From NCBI RefSeq assembly GCF_001279775.1, contig NZ_LGDG01000249.1, positions 1-60,894 of the forward strand: 60,894 nt of DNA. Direction: 5' to 3'. Of the stretch, positions 44,184 through 53,397 are shown one piece after another. This DNA comes from Streptomyces sp. MMG1533 (lineage in GTDB: Bacteria > Actinomycetota > Actinomycetes > Streptomycetales > Streptomycetaceae). The notes beneath the pieces were generated by a model that saw only the letters and a list, made by a program, of their open reading frames with translations, was not told the DNA's origin and did not search any database. Within the stretch, counting starts at the first letter, position 1. The number at the start of each line of letters is the position of its first letter. The position numbers were made by a program, and so were the translations under genes.

Positions 44184-44692
44184 TCACCCGGCGGGCCTCA
44201 TACGAAATGCGGGGCCGGGGACGCTCTCGATGTCTTCCGCCTGCACGGCGTGGCCCCGTTCGCAGCGGATCTGGGCGTCGACGTACGCGCCGCATCCACG
44301 GTGCCGCGACAGTACGGCCGGGCCCTCCGGGTCGGCGCGGTAGCGGTCACCCCACTGCAGGAGCCCCATCACGGCCGGGACCAGATCCATGCCCTTGGGC
44401 GTGATCACGTACCTCGGTCGGCTCCGCGAGCCGGTTCCTTGTAGGTCCCGGTGGCCAGGATCCCTTCCTCCACGAGCATCCGGAGCCGCGCCGCGAGGAG
44501 GTTGCGAGGACAGCCGAGGACGCTTTCGAAGTCGCCGAAGCGGGACGAGCCGTACCAGACCTCGCACAGGATCAGGATCGTCCACTTCTCACCCACGACC
44601 TCAAGGGCCCTGGCGATCGAGCAATTCGACATGTCCCGGTCGAGACGGGGGTCCATGCCGGCGTCCTGGAGAGCTTCGGTCCTCGCATCCAT
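44184..44692 (-). pseudogene. HxlR-family regulator, copy 2, one-base frameshift
   Basis: The gene aligns end to end with the intact copy at 28132-28641, about 87% identical in protein by eye. It is 509 nt long against 510: one C is missing in the codons for EPGSRSR near 44434, so the frame is broken after YKEP. The rest (YVITPKGMDLVPAVMGLLQW to the stop) is undamaged. Either the gene was lost very recently or the base is a sequencing error. Its operator at 44713 is intact. Confidence 0.85.
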
Positions 44693-44712
44693 GGGGTGAC
44701 CCTGATCCCATC

Positions 44713-44734
44713 TGAGTTTACTTTCCTATACTCA
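44713..44734. promoter_or_regulatory. HxlR operator, copy 2
   Basis: Inverted repeat GAGTTTA-N6-TATACTC, identical to that at 49992 over all 22 positions. It lies 20 bp from the broken regulator start and 119 bp from the oxidoreductase gene. Confidence 0.7.
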
Positions 44735-44853
44735 GTCGGTAGCGTCATGACCAGCGCATCAACCCGGCCGCACGCGAGAAACGGGCGCGCAGGGTGACCT
44801 GCGCGAAGAATCAAATCGACCAACCAGAACCCCCACACAGAAAGGCGGCCGAC

Positions 44854-45867
44854 ATGAAGGCAATCGTCGTCGAGAAGTACGGCAAGGACGGCGCGCGCGC
44901 CGCAGAGGTACCCGAGCCTTCGGTCGGGGACCGCGACGTCCTGGTCAGAGCGAGCGCCGCCAGTATCAACCCGCTGGACAAGATGGTCCGCAACGGGGAG
45001 TTCAAGCAACTCCTGAAGTACAAGCTTCCGTTCGTGCTCGGCCACGACGTGGCCGGCGTCGTGACGCGGGTCGGCTCCGCCGTACACGGCTTCAAAGTCG
45101 GCGACGAGGTCTACGCCCGTCCGCGCGACCTGCGGATCGGCGGCTTCGCGGAGTTCATCGCGATCGACATGGACGACGTCGCGCCCAAGCCGGCCACGCT
45201 CACCTTCCAAGAGGCGGCCGCGGTGCCGTTGGTGGCCCTGGCCGCCTGGCAGGTTCTCGTCGACCGTGCCCATGTGAAGCCGGGTCAGAAGGTGCTCATC
45301 CACGCCGGTGCCGGTGGCCTCGGCTCGACAGTCATCCAGCTCGCCAAGCACCTCGGCGCCACCGTGGCGACGACCACGAACACCGACACCGAGGAACTGG
45401 TCAGGAGCCTCGGCGCGGACGTCGTCGTCGACTACACCAAGGAAGACTTCTCGAAGGTACTGTCCGACTACGACCTGGTGCTGGACTCCCTGGGCGGAGC
45501 GAACCTCGAGAAGTCGCTGACCGTGCTGAAGCCCGGCGGCCTGGCCATCAGCGTCGTCGGCCCGCCGGACGCCGGCTTCGCCAAGCAGCTCGGCGCCCCA
45601 TCCTTCATGGGCCTGGTCATGAACACACTCAGCCGCAAGATCCGCAAGATGGCCAAGGCACTGCACGTGCGGTACCAGTTCTTCTTCATGCAGGCCAACG
45701 GCTCCCAGCTGCGCAAACTCGGCGCCCTCTACGACAGCGGGAAGCTCCGCCCGGTCATCGACAGCACCTTCCCGTTCGACCAGACACTCAAGGCGATGGC
45801 ACACGTCGAGCAGGGCCGCACCAAGGCGGGCAAGGTCGTGGTCTCGATGGTGCCCGACAACGACTGA
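44854..45867 (+). CDS. Zinc-independent MDR oxidoreductase (quinone oxidoreductase-like)
   Basis: A 337-residue medium-chain dehydrogenase. An N-terminal GroES-like domain (VLGHDVAGVV) is followed by a Rossmann domain with AGAGGLGSTVIQLAKHLGA. The zinc ligands of alcohol dehydrogenases are absent, as expected for quinone/enone reductases. ATG 44854 follows GAAAGG. The gene is divergent from HxlR copy 2 across a preserved operator, the classical HxlR target layout for electrophile detoxification. Confidence 0.9.
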   Translation: MKAIVVEKYGKDGARAAEVPEPSVGDRDVLVRASAASINPLDKMVRNGEFKQLLKYKLPFVLGHDVAGVVTRVGSAVHGFKVGDEVYARPRDLRIGGFAEFIAIDMDDVAPKPATLTFQEAAAVPLVALAAWQVLVDRAHVKPGQKVLIHAGAGGLGSTVIQLAKHLGATVATTTNTDTEELVRSLGADVVVDYTKEDFSKVLSDYDLVLDSLGGANLEKSLTVLKPGGLAISVVGPPDAGFAKQLGAPSFMGLVMNTLSRKIRKMAKALHVRYQFFFMQANGSQLRKLGALYDSGKLRPVIDSTFPFDQTLKAMAHVEQGRTKAGKVVVSMVPDND

Positions 45868-46129
45868 GACCGTGCCGGCCACAGACCCTCCGTCCGGCGC
45901 GGTCACCGGAGGGGCCGACGACGCCGTCGGCGATCCAATGGCGACTACGCTCGCGCAGAGCCGCCGCTGTAGGCATCTCGGAGCCGTTCCGCACGCCATA
46001 TGGCTCGCGACACAGCGCGCCACACGGCTCCACGCCGACCCGAGCCGTGGTCAAGCCCCCGCACCCGTCGCGTGTCAGGACTGTGGTCACGGCGGACGGA
46101 CCGCCACACATGCGTGGGCGCGGACATGC
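45868..46129. other. Spacer between converging genes
   Basis: About 260 bp with no gene; a weak 7-bp inverted repeat (CCCTCCG/CGGAGGG) near 45885-45915 could act as terminator. Confidence 0.35.
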
Positions 46130-47140
46130 TCAGGACGGCAGCGGTCGTCCGCCGAGCGACGCACGTTGCCAGTTGGGAGTGCGGTCCTTGTCGACCAGGG
46201 CCGCACGGACGCCCTCCAGGAAGTCCGGCGTGCGGATGGTCGTGCGCGTGAGGGCGAGTTCGGCGCCCAGGCACTCGTGCAACGTGCGCTGCCTGCCCCG
46301 GGCCAGCAGAGCGTGAGTGATCTCCAGGCTCTGCGGCGAGGCGGACTCCAAGGCGACCAGCGCCGCTGCCGCCCAGGGGGTGTCGAGGTGGCGCAGGCGT
46401 TTCTCGATCTCGCCGAGAGTGGGCGCGCCGAACGCCCAGTCCACGTGCCCGCGTACCGCCGCCAGCCTGCTCTCCGCGACCGGGGAACGGTCGGCGAGGC
46501 GGTTCAGGACGACGTCCACCGGGTCGCCGGGGTTGTCGGCCAGGGCATCCCCGACCGTGTCGATCCCGTCCGCGGGGACGAAGTGCGTGGCCAGCCCCGT
46601 GTACAGGGCGTCGGCCGCGTCGAGCCGGTGCCCGGCCAGTCCCAGGTACATGCCGATCGCGCCGGGCAGCCGCGGCAGGAAGTAGCTGGCCCCGATGTCC
46701 GGGAAGAACCCGATCCCGGTCTCGGGCATCGCCAGCACCGCGCGCTCGGTGACGACGCGGAAGCTGCCGTGGACGGACAGACCGAGGCCGCCGCCCATGC
46801 ACAGGCCGTCGATGAGCGACACGACCGGGACGGGATACTCGGCGATCCGGGCGTTGAGCCGGTACTCGGAGGCGAAGAACCGCTCACTCGCCTCGACATC
46901 CCCGGCGAGGCTGTGCTCGCGGATCGTGCGGATGTCTCCGCCTGCGCAGAACGCCTTCGTGCTGGTGCTGGCGATCACGACAGCGGACAGCGGTATGCGC
47001 TCCCACTCAGCGAGCACACGGTCGATGGCGACGACCATGCCTGTCGTCAGGGCGTTGAGCGCCTTGGGCCGGTTCAAAAGGATGCGGCCGACGCCCCGGT
47101 GGACATCGGCGAGAATCTCGACCGCAGCGGTATCAGTCAT
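46130..47140 (-). CDS. Enoyl-CoA hydratase/isomerase family, 3-hydroxyisobutyryl-CoA hydrolase-like
   Basis: A 336-residue crotonase-fold protein. The oxyanion-hole segments CAGGDIRTIREHS and DGLCMGGGLGLSVHG, and the signature MPETGIGFFPDIGASYF, match 3-hydroxyisobutyryl-CoA hydrolases, which act in valine breakdown. Length (over 330) fits the hydrolase better than simple hydratases. ATG 47140. The iron alcohol dehydrogenase gene reads towards it from 67 bp upstream and could be cotranscribed; the reaction of such a pair is not obvious. Confidence 0.85.
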   Translation of the reverse strand: MTDTAAVEILADVHRGVGRILLNRPKALNALTTGMVVAIDRVLAEWERIPLSAVVIASTSTKAFCAGGDIRTIREHSLAGDVEASERFFASEYRLNARIAEYPVPVVSLIDGLCMGGGLGLSVHGSFRVVTERAVLAMPETGIGFFPDIGASYFLPRLPGAIGMYLGLAGHRLDAADALYTGLATHFVPADGIDTVGDALADNPGDPVDVVLNRLADRSPVAESRLAAVRGHVDWAFGAPTLGEIEKRLRHLDTPWAAAALVALESASPQSLEITHALLARGRQRTLHECLGAELALTRTTIRTPDFLEGVRAALVDKDRTPNWQRASLGGRPLPS

Positions 47141-47206
47141 CGGTCGTCACCTCGCCGTCCGCGCGGACCTGCTGTCGTGGCCATCACGTTCCTCACTCGC
47201 CGGGTG

Positions 47207-48367
47207 TCAGGCGTAGATCTGCGCGTAGAGATCCTGGATCTCGTCCACGGTGGGTACGACGGGGTTGTTGGCGGGGGATCCGGACGCGAGCGCCTGCTCG
47301 GCCATGAGGGGCAACAGGCGGAACCACTCGTCCTTGTCGATGCCTTGGGCTTGGGGGGTGGGCACCTCAAGATCCTGGCACAGGGCTCGGAGCGCCTCCA
47401 CGAGCCTATCGGCGGCCAAGGCGTTGCTGTCGCCGTCGGTGGCGGCTCCGAGGGCGCGGGCGCAGTCGGCGTACCGGCTCTCGGCGGCGGGCGCGGAGAA
47501 CGCTGTCACCGCGGGGAAGAGCATCGCGTTCGACAGACCGTGCGCGACGTGGAAGTGAGCGCCGATCGGGCGGCTCATGCCGTGTACGAGCGCCACGCTG
47601 GAGTTGGAGAAGGCGATGCCGGCCCGGGTCGCGGCGAGCATCATCGCCTCGCGAGCCTCGAGGTCTTCCCCGTCGGCGTAGACGCGGCGGAGGTGCTGAC
47701 CGATGGTCCGGATCGCGTCGAGGGCGAGGCCGTCGGAGAACGGATTGGCCTTGCGGCTCACATACGCCTCGACAGCATGGGTGAGCGCGTCGACGCCGGT
47801 GTCGGCGGTCAGCCGGGGCGGCATCGACAGAGTCAGTTCGAAGTCGACGACGGCGGCGACCGGCAGGAACGCCGGCCCCGGGCAGAGCATCTTCTCGTCC
47901 GTGGCACTGTCGGTGATGACGGTGAACTGGGTGGCCTCCGAGCCGCTGCCCGCGGTCGTCGGGACCGCGATCACCGGAAGCGCCGGGCCGAGGTTGGTGT
48001 ACGGGGCCTTGTAGTCCCGCATCCGCCCGCCCTGCACGCCCAGCAGGCCGAGGGCCTTGGCGGTGTCCATCGGGCTGCCCCCGCCGAACCCGATCAGCGA
48101 GTCCGCCCCGTGCTCCCGCAGCACGGTCAGGCCCGCGTCGAGCGAGTCGGTCGTCGGATCCGGGACGGTGCCGGCGAAAAGATGCGGCTGCAGTCCAGCG
48201 GCTCCCAGCGTCGCCATCAGTCGTTCCGCCGCACCGGTCCCGGCAAGGAACGAGTCCGTCACCAACAGGGGGCGTCGCAGGCCCAGCCCCCGGACGACGT
48301 CACCCAGCTCACCGACGGCACCGCCACCGACGCGCAGGATCCGCGGGAGGGAAAGGCCGGCAACCAT
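47207..48367 (-). CDS. Iron-containing alcohol dehydrogenase
   Basis: A 386-residue group III dehydrogenase. The NAD-binding FGGGSPMDTAKA, VPTTAGSGSEATQF and the metal-binding His residues (DALTHAVEAY, HGMSRPIGAHFHVAHG) are present. It may oxidise or reduce a hydroxy-acid or a simple alcohol. ATG 48367 is chosen over longer frames that cross the LysR promoter. It is divergent from the LysR gene, the usual regulator-target arrangement. Confidence 0.9.
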   Translation of the reverse strand: MVAGLSLPRILRVGGGAVGELGDVVRGLGLRRPLLVTDSFLAGTGAAERLMATLGAAGLQPHLFAGTVPDPTTDSLDAGLTVLREHGADSLIGFGGGSPMDTAKALGLLGVQGGRMRDYKAPYTNLGPALPVIAVPTTAGSGSEATQFTVITDSATDEKMLCPGPAFLPVAAVVDFELTLSMPPRLTADTGVDALTHAVEAYVSRKANPFSDGLALDAIRTIGQHLRRVYADGEDLEAREAMMLAATRAGIAFSNSSVALVHGMSRPIGAHFHVAHGLSNAMLFPAVTAFSAPAAESRYADCARALGAATDGDSNALAADRLVEALRALCQDLEVPTPQAQGIDKDEWFRLLPLMAEQALASGSPANNPVVPTVDEIQDLYAQIYA

Positions 48368-48494
48368 GGGAGCCGCTTCAGCAGGAACAGCGGGGCAGGT
48401 CGCGCCCACTGCCCTGACTGTGCGGCCCGCACCGTGTGCAAACAACCACCAATGACGCAGACCGCTTGTGCAGAAACGCAGATACGGTCGGGCC

Positions 48495-49457
48495 ATGCGC
48501 CCCCGCTCCCCTGACGAGAACCCCGCCCCGCAACCGGCCGGCTCCCACCGCTCCGTCGATCCGCGCAAACTCCGCGCGGACGATCTGCGCTACCTGCTCG
48601 CGCTGTCCCGTACCGGACGCCTGGTGACCGCCGCCGACGCACTCGGCGTGGATCACACCACCGTGTCACGCCGTATCGCCGCATTGGAGAAGAGCATCGG
48701 CCTGCGCCTCATCGAACGGGGCGCTGAGGGATGGACGCTGACGGACATCGGAAGAGCCGTCTCGGAGTACGCGCGCGCGATCGAGGAGGCCATCGACCGC
48801 GTCGTCGACACCGTGGCAGGCCAGGACTCGCCGTCCCTTCACGGTACGGTGCGCGTCAGCGCGCCCGACGGCTTCGGCACCCTCTTCGCCACGCCCGCCC
48901 TCGTACGCGTACGCCGCCACCATCCCCAGCTCCAGGTCGAACTCATCACCGCGACACGACAGCTCGCCCTACGCCCGTCCGGTTTCGATCTCGCTCTCGT
49001 CATCGGCGTTCCCTCCAGCAGCCACCTCGTGACCGAGCACCTCACCGACTACACGCTGGGGCTCTACGCCTCCGACGACTACCTCACCGAGTACGGCCGG
49101 CCGGAGACGCCGGCCGAGCTGCGCGAGCACCCGCTCATCTTCTACATCGAGTCGATGCTGCAGGTCGGCGACCTCGACATCGAACGCCACCTTCCCGGGA
49201 TGACCCCGGCATTCTCCTCGACGAACGTCTTCGCCCAGCTCGAAGCCACCCGGCAGGGCGCCGGCATCGGCGTCCTGCCGGCTTTCATGGCGCAGCGGAC
49301 GCAGCTGCGCCGACTGCTCGCCGACGAGATCGACATCCGGCTCCCCATCACCCTGGCCGTCCGCCGCGAGGCCGTGACGCACCCCGCAGTACGCGCCGTA
49401 TGGACCGCTCTACGGCATGAGGTCGCCGAACGGGCCGCCGAACTGATGCCGCAATGA
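48495..49457 (+). CDS. LysR-family regulator divergent from the iron alcohol dehydrogenase
   Basis: A 320-residue LysR protein. The helix-turn-helix (RLVTAADALGVDHTTVSRRI) is followed by the effector domain starting LHGTVRVSAPDGFG. ATG 48495 is preferred, giving MRPRSPDENP. The 127-bp divergent region contains two TGTGCA boxes (48435 and 48467) spaced 32 bp, three helical turns, which may be the binding half sites. Confidence 0.88.
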   Translation: MRPRSPDENPAPQPAGSHRSVDPRKLRADDLRYLLALSRTGRLVTAADALGVDHTTVSRRIAALEKSIGLRLIERGAEGWTLTDIGRAVSEYARAIEEAIDRVVDTVAGQDSPSLHGTVRVSAPDGFGTLFATPALVRVRRHHPQLQVELITATRQLALRPSGFDLALVIGVPSSSHLVTEHLTDYTLGLYASDDYLTEYGRPETPAELREHPLIFYIESMLQVGDLDIERHLPGMTPAFSSTNVFAQLEATRQGAGIGVLPAFMAQRTQLRRLLADEIDIRLPITLAVRREAVTHPAVRAVWTALRHEVAERAAELMPQ

Positions 49458-49869
49458 ACGCCAAGGAGTTTCCGGTGCGGTGAACGCCCGCCGATCTCAC
49501 CCTCCTGTCCGGCGAGTCAAGAGGCGGCGTCGAGTGGGGAGTTCGGGCATGCTCGGACCCCGTTCGTCGGTCAGGTCATCGGCCCCGCAGTGGTGCCGTC
49601 TTCGTGGCCGGTGCACGGCTGCCTCCCCTGAGCGTGGTAGCCATGCGCGCATCGTCGGGGGCCCACGGTTCGCTCGGTGCGGCGAGTTCACCGGGTGCAA
49701 CGACGGTGTCGACCGGACCGTCCTGCGGCTCGGCGGACTCGGCACAGTACGCCGGCGGCCCGCACTGGACGGGCCGCTGGCAGCCTCGCTGAGGCTCAAG
49801 TGCACCCGCAGCACAGTCCCTCCCGCTTTTGTCGGTGCAACCGCTTCGACCCAGATCAGATGCAGTCTC
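49458..49869. other. Gene-free stretch
   Basis: About 410 bp with no credible gene on either strand, leading into the HxlR remnant. Probably eroded DNA. Confidence 0.4.
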
Positions 49870-49972
49870 CGCAAGCACTCCCGGGGGACGAGCCGTACCA
49901 GACCCGGCACAGGATCAGGATCGCCCACATCGCGCCCACCGACGTACGCCGCAAGAGCCTCCTCGCATCCAT
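49870..49972 (-). pseudogene. HxlR-family regulator, copy 3, only the 5' end left
   Basis: The minus strand starts MDARRLLRRTSVGAMWAILI and continues LCRVWYGSSP, corresponding to the first part of the other two copies (VGEKWTILILREVWYGSS) with internal deletions. Nothing recognisable remains of the rest. The operator behind it is untouched. Confidence 0.65.
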
Positions 49973-49991
49973 GGAGTGATTCCAACTCGCC

Positions 49992-50013
49992 TGAGTTTAC
50001 TTTCCTATACTCA
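49992..50013. promoter_or_regulatory. HxlR operator, copy 3
   Basis: Identical over 22 positions to the element at 44713, with further similarity downstream (GTAGCGTCATGACCAGC). It lies 46 bp before the hydrolase start. Confidence 0.7.
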
Positions 50014-50059
50014 GCCAGTAGCGTCATGACCAGCACGTCGTCTGAGAAGGAGCACCACC

Positions 50060-50971
50060 ATGGGAGTAAGCCCAGAGGCACACGAGTTCGCGGAGTTCCT
50101 CGCGAGTGTGAGCGCGAAGTCGTCGACACCCGGCCTCGACCTGGCCGTCATCCGCGACATCGTCGACTCGAACCACAAGGCGTCGACCGAGCCGGAAGGC
50201 GTCAGCTACGCCGAAGTGGACGCGAACGGCGTCCCTGCTCTGTGGGCCATCCCCGAGGGCGCCGACCCCGATCGGGCGCTGCTCCACTTCCACTTCGGCG
50301 GATCCGTCACCGCCTCCATGCACTCCGACCGCAAGGCCGCGGGCCACATCGCGAAGGCGGCCGGCGCCCGCTCGCTCGTCGTGGACTTCCGCCTGGCGCC
50401 CGAGCACCCCTACCCGGCGCAGCTCGACGATGCCGAGACGGCCTACCGGTGGCTGCTCTCGCAGGGCTATGAGCCGCGGAACATCGGCAGCACGGGCCAC
50501 TCGATCGGCGGCACCCTCGCGGTGATGCTGCCGCTGCGTCTGCTCGCGAAGGGCGAGGCGACCCCGGGCGCGATCGTCAGCGTCTCACCGTGGACCGACC
50601 TCACCATCCAGAACGCGTCTGTGGACGAGAACGAGGAAAGCGACAAGATGCTCAGCCGGGGCACGCTGGAGCTCTTCCGGGGAGCCTGGCTGCAGGACCC
50701 CGGCCTGGACTTCGCCGACCCCGGCATCAGCATCGCGAACGCCGATCTGACCGGCCTGCCCCCCACGACCGTCCACTACGGCGAGTACGAGACCCTCGCC
50801 GACGACGGCGCCCAACTCGGCCGCCGCCTCGCGGACTTCGAGGTCACCTCCGAGGTCCACCCGCTGCCCGAAGGGCAGCACTCGTTCGTCCTGGGCGCCG
50901 GGCGCGTACCCGAGGTGGACCAGGCGATCCAGCAGATGGGTCAGTGGCTCCGTAAGCACCTCGGCGCGTGA
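50060..50971 (+). CDS. Alpha/beta hydrolase, HSL family, paralogue of 39476
   Basis: A 303-residue esterase with the modified oxyanion motif HFHFGGS, nucleophile elbow GHSIGGT and late GQHSFV His. The start is ATG 50060 after GAAGGAGCACC. The promoter retains a perfect HxlR operator while the adjacent HxlR gene is nearly gone; an HxlR protein from elsewhere (28132) might therefore control it in trans. About 50% identical by eye to the hydrolase at 39476. Confidence 0.88.
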   Translation: MGVSPEAHEFAEFLASVSAKSSTPGLDLAVIRDIVDSNHKASTEPEGVSYAEVDANGVPALWAIPEGADPDRALLHFHFGGSVTASMHSDRKAAGHIAKAAGARSLVVDFRLAPEHPYPAQLDDAETAYRWLLSQGYEPRNIGSTGHSIGGTLAVMLPLRLLAKGEATPGAIVSVSPWTDLTIQNASVDENEESDKMLSRGTLELFRGAWLQDPGLDFADPGISIANADLTGLPPTTVHYGEYETLADDGAQLGRRLADFEVTSEVHPLPEGQHSFVLGAGRVPEVDQAIQQMGQWLRKHLGA

Positions 50972-51156
50972 GCAGAAGCTGCACCTGACGGCGGGCCTGT
51001 TGACGGCCAGGCCACCGCACCACCGCCATGCCGGTGACCGGTCCGCCGGTCTCCGGCATCTTGCTCGACCATGTCGACCGGTGTGCGGTACTTGTGTCCG
51101 ACACCGTTCCGCACGCAGCCCCACCACCGTCCCTCTATGCCACAAAGGAGTGCGCG

Positions 51157-53046
51157 ATGGGAACGTACGAGGATGTCTTCCGCGCCAGTACCGAGGACCC
51201 GGAGAGCTTCTGGCTGAAGGCGGCGGAAGGCATCGACTGGGATGTCACTCCGCAACGCGCCCTGGACTCCTCGGGCGCACCGTTCTACCGCTGGTTTCCC
51301 GACGGGCGGCTCAACGTCTGTTTCAACGCGCTCGACCGGCACGTCGAAGCCGGCCGGGGTGAGCAGCCCGCGCTCGTCTACGACTCCCCCGTGACCGACA
51401 CCCGGCGCACCTACACCTACGCGCAGCTGAGGGACGAGGTGGCGGCCTTCGCCGGAGCACTCGCGCAGCTCGGCGTGGGGCACGGCGACCGCGTGGTGAT
51501 CTACATGCCGATGGTTCCCGAGGCCGTCGTCGCGATGCTGGCCTGTGCGCGTATCGGCGCGGTCCACTCGGTCGTCTTCGGCGGGTTCGCCCCGCGCGAA
51601 CTCGCCCTCCGCATCGATGACGCGGCCCCCAAGGTGGTCGTCTCCGCCTCCTGCGGCATCGAGGGCAAGCGGGTCATCGCATACAAGCCGCTGCTGGACC
51701 GGGCGATCGAACTCGCCGTTCACAAGCCGGAGAAGTGCGTGATCCTGCAACGCCCGCAGGAGCCGGCCGCGCTGGGCCCGGACGATCTCGACTGGGCCGG
51801 TCTGGTCGCCGCCGCGCCGCCGGCCGGCTGCGTTCCCGTCCCCGCCACCGATCCCCTCTACATCCTCTACACGTCCGGAACGACCGGAAAGCCCAAGGGA
51901 GTCGTGCGTGACTGCGGCGGCTACGCGGTGGCCCTGCAGTGGTCGATGGGCGCCGTGTACGACGTGGGCCCGGGCGAGACGATGTTCACCGGCTCCGACG
52001 TCGGCTGGGTCGTCGGGCACTCCTACATCGTCTACGCGCCCCTGCTGGCCGGTGCCACGACCCTGCTGTACGAGGGCAAGCCGGTCGGCACCCCGGACGC
52101 GGGCCAGTTCTGGCGCGTCGCCGCCGAGTACCGGGTCAAGACCATGTTCACGGCGCCCACCGCCTTCCGGGCGATCAGGAAGGAGGACCCGACGGGGGCG
52201 CTCACCGCCGACTACGACCTCTCCCACCTGCGCTATCTCTTCCTGGCCGGTGAGCGGCTCGACCCCGAGACCTATCACTGGGCGAGCGCCCTGCTGGGCG
52301 TCCCGGTGATCGACCACTGGTGGCAGACGGAGACCGGCTGGCCCATCGTCGCCAACCCCGTGGGCATCGAGGCCGCTCCCCTCAAGCCCGGCTCCCCGAC
52401 CCGCCCGCTGCCGGGCTGGGACGTCCGCGTCCTCGACGCTTCGGGCGAGCCGGTGCCCCCGGGCGTCGACGGTGCGATCGTCGTGCGGCTCCCCCTTCCG
52501 CCCGGCGCGCTCCCCACGCTCTGGAAGGACGACGATCGCTACGTCGCCTCCTACCTCTCCGCCTACGACGGGTACTACCTCACCGGCGACAGCGGCCACA
52601 TCGACGACGACGGCTACGTCTTCGTGATGGGCCGCACCGACGACGTCATCAACGTCGCCGGACACCGGCTGTCCACTGGAAGCATGGAAGAAGCCCTGGC
52701 CGCCCACCCCGACGTCGCCGAATGCGCCGTCATCGGTGTCGCCGACGAACTCAAGGGACAGATCCCGCGTGGCTTCGTCGTCCTCAAAGCAGGCAGCAAC
52801 CGCGAACCGAGCGAGGTCGAGGCCGAACTCGTCCAGCTCGTACGCGAGCGCATCGGCGCCGTCGCCTCCCTCAAGGACGTCACGGTCGTGGCAGCCCTTC
52901 CCAAGACACGTTCGGGCAAGATCCTGCGCAAGACCATGCGCGGCATCGCCGACGGCCGCGACGAACCCATCCCGTCCACGGTGGACGACCCTGGCGTCAT
53001 CGAGGTCCTGCGCCCCGTCCTCCGCCGCGCCGGTCACACCCCGTGA
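51157..53046 (+). CDS. prpE: Propionyl-CoA synthetase / acetyl-CoA synthetase-like
   Basis: A 629-residue acyl-adenylate-forming ligase. N-terminal domain from about residue 8 (FRASTEDPESFW); A3 loop YTSGTTGKPKG; A5 DHWWQTETGWP; the hinge GRTDDVINVAGHR; and A10 PKTRSGKILRKTMR with the acetylation-prone Lys. The length and shortened C-terminus fit PrpE rather than Acs (about 650). It would activate propionate or acetate. ATG 51157 follows AAAGGAG; longer upstream codons are unsupported. Confidence 0.88.
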   Translation: MGTYEDVFRASTEDPESFWLKAAEGIDWDVTPQRALDSSGAPFYRWFPDGRLNVCFNALDRHVEAGRGEQPALVYDSPVTDTRRTYTYAQLRDEVAAFAGALAQLGVGHGDRVVIYMPMVPEAVVAMLACARIGAVHSVVFGGFAPRELALRIDDAAPKVVVSASCGIEGKRVIAYKPLLDRAIELAVHKPEKCVILQRPQEPAALGPDDLDWAGLVAAAPPAGCVPVPATDPLYILYTSGTTGKPKGVVRDCGGYAVALQWSMGAVYDVGPGETMFTGSDVGWVVGHSYIVYAPLLAGATTLLYEGKPVGTPDAGQFWRVAAEYRVKTMFTAPTAFRAIRKEDPTGALTADYDLSHLRYLFLAGERLDPETYHWASALLGVPVIDHWWQTETGWPIVANPVGIEAAPLKPGSPTRPLPGWDVRVLDASGEPVPPGVDGAIVVRLPLPPGALPTLWKDDDRYVASYLSAYDGYYLTGDSGHIDDDGYVFVMGRTDDVINVAGHRLSTGSMEEALAAHPDVAECAVIGVADELKGQIPRGFVVLKAGSNREPSEVEAELVQLVRERIGAVASLKDVTVVAALPKTRSGKILRKTMRGIADGRDEPIPSTVDDPGVIEVLRPVLRRAGHTP

Positions 53047-53140
53047 AGGGCTGACAGCACCCTGGCCGACGGTGGGCGAGCGCGGCCGCCGGTCTTCGCG
53101 CCGCCCGGCCCGTCGGTCGGGGCGGGGATACCTTGCGATT

Positions 53141-53385
53141 GTGGGAACTGACGCCCATGTCTTCCTCAGCGATCTCGCTCGGGGCCTCGCACCCCGAGCG
53201 GATCAATTGGGCGACGTGGTGCTGCAACACCTGCTCGGCGAGCTTCCCGACGTGTGGAAGCACGAGGACATCGCCGCCGTGGCGCCAGTGGCGTTGTCCG
53301 AACACATCGCCGCCGTACTGGATTTCCTCGAGCGCGGCCTTGGTATGACCGAGGTCAGGACGCCACCCGCCGCCATCGAGTTCGC
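53141..53385 (+). pseudogene. N-terminal fragment of a PucR-type regulator
   Basis: From GTG 53141 the frame reads LGDVVLQHLLGELPDVWKHE, then HIAAVLDFLERGLGMTEV and PPAAIEFA, matching the N-terminal helical domain of actinobacterial PucR-family regulators. It breaks off at about 53385 and is joined directly to a GAF remnant of a different gene. Confidence 0.55.
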
Positions 53386-53397
53386 CTGTGAACCACC

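Noticed and set aside
45872..48514. 880-codon open frame on the plus strand
   Set aside because: It is the antisense shadow of the enoyl-CoA hydratase-like and iron alcohol dehydrogenase genes, whose motifs are complete; its own sequence is rich in Arg, Gly and Val with no domain.
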